Below are positions 7,780 through 16,074 of a stretch of 64,000 nt of DNA, piece by piece. The stretch comes from Micromonospora halophytica. GTDB taxonomy: Bacteria; Actinomycetota; Actinomycetes; Mycobacteriales; Micromonosporaceae. Both the position numbers and the translations under genes were made by a program. A model generated the notes under the pieces. It searched no databases. It saw only the letters and a list, made by a program, of their open reading frames with translations, and was not told the DNA's origin. Position 1 is the stretch's first letter. Each line of letters opens with the position of its first letter. Location: assembly GCF_900090245.1 (NCBI RefSeq), contig NZ_FMDN01000016.1, positions 21,099 to 85,098 on the forward strand, in the 5' to 3' direction.

Positions 7780-9365
7780 CGGCCGGTGCGCCGCAGCAGG
7801 CGCAGCGCGGTGCTCATCCGGCGGGTCCAGGCCGCGGTCTGCGCGCCCGGCCGGTGGTACGCCGGAGCGAGGTCGAGCCCACGCTGCCGGGCGACGGTCT
7901 TGACCCGGGTGAACCGGAGCAGCCCGTCCGCGCCGTGCCGGCCGCCCAGCCCGGAGTCCTTCCAGCCGCCCATCGGGGCGTCGATGCTGCCCCAGACGGC
8001 GGAGTAGCCGTCGTTGACGTTCACGCCACCCGCCTCGATCCGCGCGGCGACCGCCTCGCCGCGCGCCCCGGAGCCGCTGACCACGCTGGCGTTCAGGCCG
8101 TACGCGGTGTCGTTGGCCAGGGCCACCGCCTCGTCGTCGGTGCCGAAGCGGTACACCGCCACCACCGGCCCGAAGGTCTCCTCCGCATACATCCGCATGC
8201 CGGGGGTGACGCCGGTGAGCACCGCCGGTTCGAAGACGTACGGCCCGATGTCGGGGCGGTGCCGGCCTCCCGTGTGCAGGGTGGCCCCGCACTCGACGGC
8301 GTCCGCGACGTGCGCGGTGACCGTGTCGAGCTGCCGTGCGGAGGCCAGTGAGCCCAGGTCGGCGTCGAAGTCGCCGCCGATGCCCAGCCGCAGCGTGGCG
8401 GTACGCGCCACGAACCGGCGCAGGAAATCGTCGTGCAGCCGGTCGGCGACGTAGACCCGCTCGATCGAGACGCAGAGCTGTCCGGCGCTGGCGAAGCAGG
8501 CCCGGATCGCCACCTCCACCGCCCGGTCCAGGTCGGCGTCGTCGAGGACCACCAGCGGGTTCTTCCCGCCCAGTTCGAGCGAGGTGGGCACGAGGCGGCG
8601 GGCGGCCTGGGCGGCGACCTCGCGGCCGACCCGGGTGGAGCCGGTGAAGCAGACCATGTCGGCGTGCTCGACGACCAGCGGCCCGACGTCGGCGCCCTCA
8701 CCGGCGACGACCTGCCACAACGCGGGCGGCAACCCGGCGCGGAGGGCCAGGTCCCGGGCCCAGAGGGCGGTGAGCATGCTGGCCGGGTCGGGCCGGTGCA
8801 CCACCGCGTTCCCCGCCATCAGGGCCGGCAGCACCTCGGCGACGGCCAGTGAGACCGGGTAGTTCCAGGGGGAGATCACCCCGACCACGCCGAGCGGGAA
8901 GCGCAGCTCGCTGGTCCGGGTGAGCACCGGTAGCGCGCCGGCCCGGCGGCGGGGGCGCAGCAGCCGGCCGGCGGTGCGGGCGTAGTGGCGGGCGTTGATC
9001 GCCACGTCGAGGACCTCCTCGACGGCGTGGCGGCGGGCCTTGCCCGATTCGAGCTGGACCAGGTCCAGCCCTTCGTCCTGCCGGTCGAGCACGAGGTCGT
9101 GCAACCGCAGCAGCACGGCGGCGCGGCGGGCCACCGGCAGGGCCGCCCAGGCCCGCTGCGCCTCGGCGGCGTCGGCGAACGCGGCCGCCACGTCGGCCGG
9201 TCCACTCGACGGTACGACCACCGTCGCGGCGTCGGTCAACGGCGACCGGGCGGTGAACGACGCTCCGCTGCCCCGCACCTGGGCCGCCAACTCGCCGGCC
9301 GCCGGCGGCAGCGCAGGAGGCCGCCCGCCCACGGCGGGATTACCGGTCACGGCGGAAGCTTCCAT
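7776..9365 (-). CDS. Succinate-semialdehyde dehydrogenase-type aldehyde dehydrogenase
   Basis: 529 residues, aldehyde dehydrogenase superfamily. Seen: Rossmann substrate/cofactor segments (VVGVISPWNYP), the general-base Glu in LELGGKNP (about E264), the catalytic Cys in SAGQLCVSIERVYV (about C298), and EETFGPVVAVYRF. The early ARRHAVEEVLDVAINARHYARTAG segment and the overall length fit the actinobacterial SSADH (GabD2-like) branch, which oxidises succinate semialdehyde with NAD(P)+. Upstream TAGGGT seven bases from the ATG suggests a leaderless transcript that starts next to the palindrome at 9379-9400. Exact aldehyde preference is uncertain. Confidence 0.85.
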   Translation of the reverse strand: MEASAVTGNPAVGGRPPALPPAAGELAAQVRGSGASFTARSPLTDAATVVVPSSGPADVAAAFADAAEAQRAWAALPVARRAAVLLRLHDLVLDRQDEGLDLVQLESGKARRHAVEEVLDVAINARHYARTAGRLLRPRRRAGALPVLTRTSELRFPLGVVGVISPWNYPVSLAVAEVLPALMAGNAVVHRPDPASMLTALWARDLALRAGLPPALWQVVAGEGADVGPLVVEHADMVCFTGSTRVGREVAAQAARRLVPTSLELGGKNPLVVLDDADLDRAVEVAIRACFASAGQLCVSIERVYVADRLHDDFLRRFVARTATLRLGIGGDFDADLGSLASARQLDTVTAHVADAVECGATLHTGGRHRPDIGPYVFEPAVLTGVTPGMRMYAEETFGPVVAVYRFGTDDEAVALANDTAYGLNASVVSGSGARGEAVAARIEAGGVNVNDGYSAVWGSIDAPMGGWKDSGLGGRHGADGLLRFTRVKTVARQRGLDLAPAYHRPGAQTAAWTRRMSTALRLLRRTGR

Positions 9366-9378
9366 CCCCCCACCCTAG

Positions 9379-9400
9379 TGCAACGCAACGTCGCGTTGCA
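9379..9400. promoter_or_regulatory. Candidate TetR operator before the aldehyde dehydrogenase
   Basis: TGCAACGC (9379-9386) and GCGTTGCA (9393-9400) are perfect 8-bp arms with a six-base spacer. The site ends 14 bases from the start codon, where it would overlap the promoter. Size and symmetry fit TetR-family sites, and the co-transcribed gene encodes a TetR protein. Confidence 0.6.
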
Positions 9401-9487
9401 GCGCTGTGCGGGCGGCGGCGGTTGGGTGGCGGGAGGTGTGGGTGGCGCGGCGGGCCCTGCTCGCCGGGGCGGCCGGCGGGTAGGTGC

Positions 9488-10012
9488 TCAGCCGGTGGTC
9501 TGGAAGAGCAGTTGGGCCATCGCGGCGGCTGCGGGCGGCGGCTGCGGACCGCTGGGGCAGTCGGTCCACTCCACGCTCCCCGTGGGGACGGTGAGTCGGT
9601 AGGTGAAGGCGTCCGCGCAGCGGGCGTCGGGAGTGCCTCGGGTGCCGCCCGTGGTCGCGGTACGCGCCAGCGCGCGCAGCCGGTCGAGGTCGGCGGGGGA
9701 GAGTTGGCCGCTACGGGTGGCGTCGCCCCGCTCGGTGGCCCTCCATCGGCCGTCCGGCTCGACGGTCACGGTGTCGCTGCGCCCGGCGATGCCGCCGGAG
9801 CGGGTCACCACGATGCGGGAGTCCGTCGTGCCGGTCGCCGTCCCGTCCGGGGTGGCGGTGCCGGGCGCGGTGGCGTCCGGGGTGGAGCTGCCCGGCGCGC
9901 CGGTGGGTCCGGTGGGGGTCGGGGCAGGTGGACCGGGCTCGGTCGCTGAGCAGCCGGTCAGTAGGCCGGCCACAGTTACGATCTTGACAATGGCCAGGGC
10001 GGGTGATCTCAT
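9488..10012 (-). CDS. Emfourin-like lipoprotein, possible inhibitor of the adjacent M4 protease
   Basis: 174 residues from the ATG at 10012 (an in-frame start at 10066 is possible). Lipobox LLTGC at about residues 17-21, then a Pro/Thr/Gly-rich linker to about residue 65. The folded part (IVVTRSGGIAGR, strands to WRATERGD, LSPADLDRLRALARTA, YRLTVPTGSVEWTDCPSGPQPP, a C-terminal helix) has the TRSGGxAG start and length of the emfourin family. Emfourins are known inhibitors of protealysin-like M4 metalloproteases and are encoded next to them. Here the gene is divergent from an M4 protease 170 bases away, which supports the call. Assignment is by eye. Confidence 0.6.
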   Translation of the reverse strand: MRSPALAIVKIVTVAGLLTGCSATEPGPPAPTPTGPTGAPGSSTPDATAPGTATPDGTATGTTDSRIVVTRSGGIAGRSDTVTVEPDGRWRATERGDATRSGQLSPADLDRLRALARTATTGGTRGTPDARCADAFTYRLTVPTGSVEWTDCPSGPQPPPAAAAMAQLLFQTTG

Positions 10013-10181
10013 GCCGTTCGGACGTGCGCCGTCGCCGCCCGGTTCCCTCACCAGGTTGCCCTCCACCGTTCGGTCAGTGTCGAGGTCGGTAAGCGCTCTC
10101 CCTCTTCCCCTTTCTCGGATGTATCGCTATATCTACATGCGTGACTACCCCCGTCACAACTTTCCCTTGTCAGGAGGGCAC

Positions 10182-12572
10182 GTGAGAAGACCCCTCGCCG
10201 CCGTCAGCGCAATGCTGCTCACCAGCGGCATGCTGACCTGCGTCGCCACCGCAGCGCAGGCGGCCCCCACCGCCCCGGCCCCGGACACCGCACCCGCAGC
10301 TCGTGCCGAAAGCCTGCTCCGCAGCAACCCTGGCGCCGTCCAGGGCACCAGCGGAGAGTCGTACCAGGCGGTCCGCACGAAGGTGGACGGAAACGGCGCG
10401 GCGCACACCCGCTACATCCGCAGCTACAAGGGCCTCCGCGTCCACGGCGGTGACTTCGTCATCCACACGGCGCCCAACGGCGCCTACGCCGGCACGTCGG
10501 TCGGCCTGGCCGCCCCGCTCACCCTCGCCACCGCCCCCAAGGTGACGGTTGCCGCGGTGAAGGCGACCGCCAAGAAGCAGTTCGAGGGCAAGCTGGAAAG
10601 CGTCGGCAGCCCCGAGCTCTTCGTCGACGCCAGCTCCGGCACGGGCCGCCTCGCCTACGAGACGGTGCTCACCGGCTGGCACACCGACGGCCAGACCCCG
10701 TCCCGGTTCCACGTCATCACCGACGCGGTCACCGGCAAGGTCATCGGCTCGTACGACGAGATCGAGATGGTCGCCGGCACCGGCAGCAGCGTCTACTCCG
10801 GCACCGTCACCATCGACACGACGCTCTCCGGCAGCACCTACTCGATGGTCGACCCGGCGCGTGGCAACGGCTCGACCTGCGACATGAACAACGGCACGTC
10901 GACCTGCACCACCTTCACCGACGCGGACAACAGCTGGGGCAACGGCACCACCTCCAACCGGCAGTCCGCCGCCGTCGACGCGCACTTCGGCGCCGCGAAG
11001 ACGTTCGACTACTTCAAGAACGTGCACGGCCGTAACGGCATCTTCGGCGACGGCCGGGGCGTGCCCAGCCGGGTGCACTACGGCAACAACTACGTCAACG
11101 CCTTCTGGGACGGTTCCCGGATGACGTACGGCGACGGCTCCGGCAACTCGCGGCCGCTGGTCTCGCTCGACGTGGCCGGCCACGAGATGAGCCACGGCGT
11201 CACCGACAACGTCGTGCCCGGCGGTCTGACCTACTCCGGCGAGTCCGGCGGCCTGAACGAGGCCACCAGCGACATCTTCGGCAACATGGTCGAGTTCTAC
11301 GCCAACACCACCGCCGACCCGGGTGACTACCAGGTCGGCGAGAAGATCAACATCAACGGTGACGGCACGCCGCTGCGCTACATGTACAACCCGTCGCTGG
11401 ACGGCTCGTCCGACAGCTGCTGGACCACCAGCACCAAGAACAAGAACGTGCACTACTCGTCCGGCGTGGCGAACCACTTCTACTTCAACCTCGCCGAGGG
11501 CACCGGGGCCACCCCGTACGGCACCTCGCCGATCTGCGGGTCCGCCCCGGCGGTCACCGGCATCGGTCGCGCCAAGGCCGAGAAGATCTGGTTCCGCGCC
11601 CTGGACGTCTACTTCACGTCGAACACCTCGTACGTCAACAACACCACCCCGTCGAACACCGCGCGGGCCTACACGCTGCGCGCGGCGACCGACCTCTACG
11701 GCAGCTGCTCCACGGAGTACAGGGCCGTGCAGGCGGCGTGGACCGCGGTGGCCGTCTCCGGCAACGACGCGCCCTGCTCCACCGGCAACGACTTCTCCGT
11801 GTCGCTCTCGCCGACCTCCGGTGCGGTCAACCCGGGCAACTCGGTCAGCACCACCGTCGGTACCGCCGTCACCAGCGGCAACGCGCAGAGCGTGGCGCTG
11901 TCGGCGTCCGGCCTGCCGACCGGCGCGACCGCCTCGTTCAACCCGTCGACGGTGACCGCGGGCGGCTCGTCCACCCTCACCATCGCCACCTCGGCCAGCA
12001 CCCCGCCGGGCACCTACACGGTGACCGTCACCGGTGCCGGCACGGTGACCCGGACGGCGACGTACACGCTGACCGTGAACGGCACCGGCGGTGGCTGCAC
12101 CAGCCCGGGCCAGAAGCTCGGCAACCCGGGCTTCGAGTCCGGCACCACCCCGTGGGTCTCGACCTCGGGCGTCATCGGCTCGTTCACCGGGCAGCCGGCC
12201 CGTACCGGCACCCGTAACGCCTGGATGGACGGCTACGGCCGCAGCCACACCGACACGCTCTCCCAGTCGGTGAGCCTGCCGGCCGGCTGCACGTCGTACA
12301 ACTTCAGCTTCTGGCTGCACATCGACTCGGCGGAGACCACCACCGGCACCGCGTACGACACGCTGCGGGTGCAGGTGCTCAACTCCTCCGGGACGGTGCT
12401 GGCCACCCTGGCGACCTACTCGAACCTGAACGAGGCCGCCGGGTACTCGCAGAAGTCCTTCTCGCTGGCCGCGTACAAGGGCCAGACCGTCACCCTGAAG
12501 TTCACCGGCGTCGAGGACTCCTCGCTCCAGACGTCCTTCGTGGTCGACGACACCGCGGTCAACGTCTCCTGA
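10182..12572 (+). CDS. Secreted M4 (thermolysin-like) metalloprotease with C-terminal beta domains
   Basis: 796 residues from a GTG with AGGAGG 5-10 bases upstream; longer in-frame starts run through the divergent gene and are rejected. Order: signal peptide (1-30), FTP/PepSY propeptide (about 40-190), M4 catalytic domain. HEMSH at residues 334-338 gives the two zinc His and catalytic Glu; GGLNEATSD supplies the third ligand (about E360); GRAKAEKIWFRAL and the later helices complete the domain. After about residue 530 there is an Ig-like pre-peptidase domain (FSVSLSPTSGAVNPGNS...) and then a C-terminal jelly-roll domain (LGNPGFESGTTPW...). It is an extracellular protease, probably self-processed. 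Confidence 0.93.
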   Translation: MRRPLAAVSAMLLTSGMLTCVATAAQAAPTAPAPDTAPAARAESLLRSNPGAVQGTSGESYQAVRTKVDGNGAAHTRYIRSYKGLRVHGGDFVIHTAPNGAYAGTSVGLAAPLTLATAPKVTVAAVKATAKKQFEGKLESVGSPELFVDASSGTGRLAYETVLTGWHTDGQTPSRFHVITDAVTGKVIGSYDEIEMVAGTGSSVYSGTVTIDTTLSGSTYSMVDPARGNGSTCDMNNGTSTCTTFTDADNSWGNGTTSNRQSAAVDAHFGAAKTFDYFKNVHGRNGIFGDGRGVPSRVHYGNNYVNAFWDGSRMTYGDGSGNSRPLVSLDVAGHEMSHGVTDNVVPGGLTYSGESGGLNEATSDIFGNMVEFYANTTADPGDYQVGEKININGDGTPLRYMYNPSLDGSSDSCWTTSTKNKNVHYSSGVANHFYFNLAEGTGATPYGTSPICGSAPAVTGIGRAKAEKIWFRALDVYFTSNTSYVNNTTPSNTARAYTLRAATDLYGSCSTEYRAVQAAWTAVAVSGNDAPCSTGNDFSVSLSPTSGAVNPGNSVSTTVGTAVTSGNAQSVALSASGLPTGATASFNPSTVTAGGSSTLTIATSASTPPGTYTVTVTGAGTVTRTATYTLTVNGTGGGCTSPGQKLGNPGFESGTTPWVSTSGVIGSFTGQPARTGTRNAWMDGYGRSHTDTLSQSVSLPAGCTSYNFSFWLHIDSAETTTGTAYDTLRVQVLNSSGTVLATLATYSNLNEAAGYSQKSFSLAAYKGQTVTLKFTGVEDSSLQTSFVVDDTAVNVS

Positions 12573-12586
12573 CCTGACCACCGTCG

Positions 12587-12628
12587 GCGGGCCCGGCGGC
12601 CACCCTCGCGGGTGGCCGTCGGGCCCGC
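12587..12628. terminator. Terminator of the M4 protease gene
   Basis: Two 19-base arms (12587-12605 and 12610-12628) with one mismatch around a TCGC loop, beginning 14 bases after the stop codon. Strong GC-rich hairpin without a U-tract. Confidence 0.7.
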
Positions 12629-12690
12629 GCCGTTATGGTCGCCGGAGGCGGACCCGGCACGGGCCGGCCGGTGCGGAAGGGGTGGTGGCG

Positions 12691-13458
12691 GTGTCGGACG
12701 CGGAGCTGACCGTCGAGGTGACCGGCGCGGTGGCGACGGTGACGATCCACAACCCGGCGCGGCGCAACGCGATGACGCCCGGGATGTGGCGCCGGCTCCC
12801 GGTGCTGCTCGACGGGCTGGAGGCCGACCCGGCGGTGCGGGCCCTGGTGCTCACCGGCGCGGGGGGCACCTTCTGCGCCGGCGCCGACCTCGGCGACCTG
12901 GACGAGCTGCTCGACGCGGGTGACCACAGCATCGCGGTTGCCGCCGAGGAGCGGCTGGCCGCGTTCGCCAAGCCGACCGTGGCCGCCGTGCAGGGCGCCT
13001 GCGTCGGTGGCGGTTGCCAGCTCGCGGTCGCCTGTGACCTGCGGATCGCCGCGCAGGACGCCCGGTTCGGCGTGCCGCCGGCCCGGCTCGGCCTGGTCTA
13101 CCCGGCCCCGACCACCCGGCGGTTGACCCGGCTGGTGGGGCCGTCCACCGCGAAGTTCCTGCTCTTCACCGCCGAGCTGGTCGACGCCGAGCGCGCGCTG
13201 CGGGTCGGCCTGGTGGACGAGGTGCTGCCGGTCGACGGGCTCACCGACCGGGTGGACGCGATCACCGCCGCCATCGCCCAGCGCTCGCAGCTCAGCGTCG
13301 CCGCGGCGAAGGAGATCGTGGACGACCGGGCCGGGCCGGCCCGGATCGCCTGGTGGCACCGGAAGGTGCGGGACAGCGGCGAGGCCCGCGAGGGCGTCGC
13401 GGCCCACCACGAGCGCCGGCCCCCGAACTTCACCTGGTCGCCGTCCGACCGGCACTGA
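12691..13458 (+). CDS. Enoyl-CoA hydratase/isomerase family protein
   Basis: About 255 residues, crotonase fold. Oxyanion-hole segments RRNAMT and GAGGTFCAGADLGDLDEL are present, followed by PTVAAVQGACVGGGCQLAVACDLRIAA and FGVPPARLGLVYP; the Glu in the usual second catalytic position is not obvious, so hydratase versus other crotonase chemistry is open. Several GTG codons are possible starts (12682, 12685, 12691); I prefer 12691 (VSDAEL) because of the GGAAGGGG upstream. Transcribed alone. Confidence 0.85.
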   Translation: MSDAELTVEVTGAVATVTIHNPARRNAMTPGMWRRLPVLLDGLEADPAVRALVLTGAGGTFCAGADLGDLDELLDAGDHSIAVAAEERLAAFAKPTVAAVQGACVGGGCQLAVACDLRIAAQDARFGVPPARLGLVYPAPTTRRLTRLVGPSTAKFLLFTAELVDAERALRVGLVDEVLPVDGLTDRVDAITAAIAQRSQLSVAAAKEIVDDRAGPARIAWWHRKVRDSGEAREGVAAHHERRPPNFTWSPSDRH

Positions 13459-13523
13459 CCCGGGAGCCCGACGACACCGCCGAGCCGCCCCCGCGGAGCC
13501 GTCCGGCGTCCCGGCGCAGGCGC

Positions 13524-13730
13524 GGCGGCGCCGTCCGGGTCGTCTGCGAGGGTCAGGTGGCGGAGCCGGTCGCCACCACGCCGGCCGTCGGGTACCGGAT
13601 CGAGGATCACCGGCCGGGTCCCGCCCGGCAGGTCCACGTCGTGTTCGGCTCCGCCGCTCACGCGAGCGATGTCACCGCCAGCTGCGCCAACGGTCGACCG
13701 GTGCCGAGGGTGCGGGAGACCGACCGCTGA
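13524..13730 (+). pseudogene. Remnant of an exported-protein C-terminal domain
   Basis: An open frame ending at 13730 reads GGAVRVVCEGQVAEPVATTP, continues with GYRIEDHRPGPARQVHV and ends with two more conserved-looking strands and ASCANGRPV. This is ordered beta-rich protein with a Cys pair, of the sort found at the C-terminus of some actinomycete secreted proteins and kinases. No start codon or ribosome site precedes it in frame; the frame runs back into the hydratase gene. I read it as the tail of a decayed gene, but a missed start is possible. Confidence 0.4.
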
Positions 13731-13739
13731 CCGGCGGGG

Positions 13740-14333
13740 TCAGGCCGTCGCCGACCCGGCGCGGGTCCGGCCGGCGGACCGGCCGGCCAGTTCCAGCAGC
13801 TCCTCCACGGACCACTGGTCGTAGGCGTGCTCGCCGTACCTCACGGCGAGCACGCGACCGTCGGGTGCGATGAGGAAGTCGGCGGGGAGCCCGAGGCGCC
13901 CGCCGTGCGGCGTCGTCGACGGTGGGCGTTCCCGGCCCCGCAGCAGGGCCCACGAGCTGCGCGCCACCCCGCGCAGGATGGGCAGCCAGGCGCGCGGGGA
14001 GAGCAGCGACCAGCGGGACGACTCGACGCCGAACTCGCGGTAGAGCCGCTTGTCCGGGTCGGCGACGACAGCGAACGGCAGGTCGTCGGTGTGCTCGCGC
14101 AGCTCGTCGGCGGGGGAGTGGAAGACCACCACCTCGCGGACGCCGGCCGCCTCGATCTCGGCGTGCCGGCGGACGATCGAGCGCAGGTGCAGGTTGCACA
14201 CCGGACAGCCGGCGAAGCGCCGGAACTGCAGGTGGATCAGTCGGTCGGGGGCGGGCACGGCGACCGGCGCGCCGACGACCGGGGTGAGGTGCCGGCCGGT
14301 CAGGGTCGAGCCGGGGGTGACATGGCGGGGCAC
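13740..14333 (-). CDS. Peroxiredoxin-like thioredoxin-fold protein (CPVC motif)
   Basis: 197 residues. LIHLQFRRFAGCPVCNLHLRSI has the redox Cys-x-x-Cys at the start of the thioredoxin/AhpC fold; VREVVVFHSPADELREHTDDLPFAVVADPDKRLYREFGVE and the cis-Pro segment GLPADFLIAPDGRVLAVRYG are typical of the peroxiredoxin-like (AhpC/TSA-related) family. Probably cytoplasmic. It is divergent from a TetR gene over a palindromic operator, so oxidative or electrophile stress may induce it. Whether it is a peroxidase or a disulfide reductase is open. Confidence 0.85.
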   Translation of the reverse strand: MPRHVTPGSTLTGRHLTPVVGAPVAVPAPDRLIHLQFRRFAGCPVCNLHLRSIVRRHAEIEAAGVREVVVFHSPADELREHTDDLPFAVVADPDKRLYREFGVESSRWSLLSPRAWLPILRGVARSSWALLRGRERPPSTTPHGGRLGLPADFLIAPDGRVLAVRYGEHAYDQWSVEELLELAGRSAGRTRAGSATA

Positions 14334-14353
14334 GGGGCCTCCCGTCGTAGGTG

Positions 14354-14388
14354 TACAACGTACTCCTACAGGGTAGGCGTACGTTGTA
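14354..14388. promoter_or_regulatory. Palindromic TetR operator between the peroxiredoxin-like and TetR genes
   Basis: TACAACGTAC (14354-14363) and GTACGTTGTA (14379-14388) are perfect 10-bp arms; inside the 15-base spacer a second inverted pair, CCTAC and GTAGG, continues the symmetry. It sits in the 68-bp gap between two divergent genes, one of which is a TetR regulator, and would overlap both promoters. Confidence 0.75.
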
Positions 14389-14401
14389 AGCTGTCAAGAC
14401 C

Positions 14402-15013
14402 ATGCCTCGTCCCCGCTCCCTCAACCCGATCCAGATCGCCTCGGCCGCGCTCGCCGTCATCGACCAGGGCGGGCTGTCCGCGCTCACCATGCGCGGCGTC
14501 GCCAAGGAGCTGAACGCCACCGCCATGTGCCTCTACCGGTACGTCGCCGACCGCGACGAACTGGAGGCCCTCGTCGTGGAGCAGGCGCTGGCGGACGTCG
14601 ACACCACGGCCCCGGTGGACGGCGACTGGCGGGAACGGGTCGCCGTCCTGGTCCGGCGGATGCGGGTCGTGATCGGCTGTCACCCGGCCGTGGTGCCGCT
14701 GCTGCCGGTGCACCGGCACCGCTCACCGACCGTGCTGCGCTGGACCGAGAGCCTGCTCGCCGTCCTCGCCGAGGCGGGTCTCGACGGCACCCGCCGGGCG
14801 GTCGCGCTGCGCGCGCTGCTCGCGTACACCGTCGGCGCGATCCAGCTCGAACACCTCGGGCCGCTCTCGGGCGGCGGCACCACCGCCATGGCCGCGCTGT
14901 CCCCGGCGGAGTTCCCGCACCTGGCGGCCACCGCCGCCGACGCCCGCCGGGTGGACCCGGACGCCGAGTTCGACGGCGGGCTGGAGATCCTGCTGCGCGG
15001 GCTGGCCACCTAG
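14402..15013 (+). CDS. TetR-family repressor
   Basis: 203 residues. LNPIQIASAALAVIDQGGLSALTMRGVAKELNATAMCLYRYVADRDELEALVVEQ is a TetR helix-turn-helix of the TetA(P)/TetR_C_1 type. The C-terminal ligand domain is helical. The gene starts 14 bases after the operator at 14354-14388 and is divergent from the peroxiredoxin-like gene, so it probably represses both. Ligand unknown. Confidence 0.88.
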   Translation: MPRPRSLNPIQIASAALAVIDQGGLSALTMRGVAKELNATAMCLYRYVADRDELEALVVEQALADVDTTAPVDGDWRERVAVLVRRMRVVIGCHPAVVPLLPVHRHRSPTVLRWTESLLAVLAEAGLDGTRRAVALRALLAYTVGAIQLEHLGPLSGGGTTAMAALSPAEFPHLAATAADARRVDPDAEFDGGLEILLRGLAT

Positions 15014-15038
15014 GTGACGGCTGACCGCCCGACCATCC

Positions 15039-15109
15039 ACTCCGTTGCGCCGAGGTGGCGGGACCGCCGTGCGCCCGATACCGCCACCTCGCCGGGATGG
15101 AGTTGATCA
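15039..15109. repeat. Dispersed palindromic repeat, copy A
   Basis: Arms CGAGGTGGCGG (15051-15061) and CCGCCACCTCG (15081-15091) are perfect, flanked by an outer ACTCC/GGAGT pair and TTGATCA. The spacer ends CCCGATACCGCCA, the same core as copy C (61.9 kb) and close to copy B (53.2 kb). The rest of the 15014-15242 gap shows nothing else. Confidence 0.55.
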
Positions 15110-15242
15110 ACGCCGCCAGCCTCGCGTGGTGACGACCCTCCACGAGCGACGGCCTCGAGCGTTGCCCGTGCGGGCGGGGACCGGCGGGCGCCGCGCCGGG
15201 GCGTACCCCCGACACGGCCCCCTGTGCCCGCCGGCCGGCCCG

Positions 15243-15686
15243 TCACCGCGCGGCGAGCGACGCCCAGCTCGGCACGACCGGCTCGCGCCGCAGCGGCATG
15301 CCCGCCTCGGCCGGCGTACGGTCGCCCTTGCGCTGGTTGCAGGCGTAGCAGGCGGCGGTGGTGTTCCTCCAGGAGTTCCGGCCGCCGCGCGAGCGGGGCA
15401 GGATGTGGTCGATCGTGCCGGCCGGGCCGCCGCAGTACGCGCAGCACCGGCCGTCGCGCCGCAGCACGCCGGCCCGGGACCAGGCCGGCCCGGCGCTGAA
15501 CCGCCAGCGGGTGACGACGTACCGGACCAGGCGGACCACCCGGGGGACCGGGAAGATCCCGATCACCTGGTCCGGCTCGGCCTCGTGGATCTCGGCGACC
15601 CGGCGGCAGAGCATCCGGATCGCGTGCTGGACGGTGACCCGGTGCAGCGGGCCGAGGTCGGCGTTGATGACGAGGACGGCGTCCAC
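15243..15686 (-). CDS. HNH endonuclease
   Basis: 147 residues. The C-terminal half has two Cys pairs (CAYCGG and CYACNQRKGDRTP) that bind a structural zinc, and the HNH core TIDHILPRSRGGRNSWRNT between them. The N-terminal half (MDAVLVINADLGPLHRVTVQ) is the conserved segment seen in the stand-alone actinobacterial HNH family. GTG start with an AAGGGAGAG ribosome site. Single gene; nothing nearby suggests a restriction system or intron. Confidence 0.87.
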   Translation of the reverse strand: MDAVLVINADLGPLHRVTVQHAIRMLCRRVAEIHEAEPDQVIGIFPVPRVVRLVRYVVTRWRFSAGPAWSRAGVLRRDGRCCAYCGGPAGTIDHILPRSRGGRNSWRNTTAACYACNQRKGDRTPAEAGMPLRREPVVPSWASLAAR

Positions 15687-16074
15687 CGGGCTCTCCCTTC
15701 ACGATCGGCGGCGGACCGGGCCGGACAGCGAAAAGCCGCCCGGTCCGGCGTGGGACGGGCGGCTGGCCGGCGTGCTCGTCACGCGCGACAGTCGGGGCTC
15801 CCGTCCCGGGGACCTTCGGCTCGGCGACCGTCGGCGGGCAGCGTCCACCACGCGCACGTCCCGTGCGACAACGACATGGCTTGCTCCCGACTGACTGGTC
15901 GACCTTGCGCGATCACGGTAGGTCGGCGCCCGAACGGGGAGCAACGCATTTCGATCCGCTCTCGTCGCGACGGGACCTTCGGCCACCGTGGAACGGGTCC
16001 TTGCGCACCACCGCTCGGGCCGTGGCGGGCCGATGCTGAAGATGCCCCTGACGCCGCAACCGCCGAGGTGAAGC
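15687..16074. promoter_or_regulatory. adhE upstream region with two GGGACCTTCGGC boxes
   Basis: No gene is seen in this 388-base gap. GGGACCTTCGGC occurs twice, at 15809-15820 and 15972-15983 (the second extends to GGGACCTTCGGCCA). The motif resembles half or degenerate DosR/DevR boxes (GGGAC...GTCCC type), which control hypoxia genes in actinobacteria; the second copy is about 90 bases before adhE, and a GAGGTGA ribosome site follows at 16066. Regulator assignment is inference. Confidence 0.4.

Noticed and set aside
9603..10181. Extending the M4 protease to a start at 9603
   Set aside because: The extra 193 codons run antisense to the lipoprotein gene; the GTG at 10182 has a perfect AGGAGG and a signal peptide directly after it.
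10170..12581. An 803-codon open frame opposite the M4 protease gene
   Set aside because: It mirrors the protease gene on the other strand, has no ribosome site and shows Gly/Val/Arg-rich composition from G+C-rich third positions. The sense frame has clear catalytic motifs.
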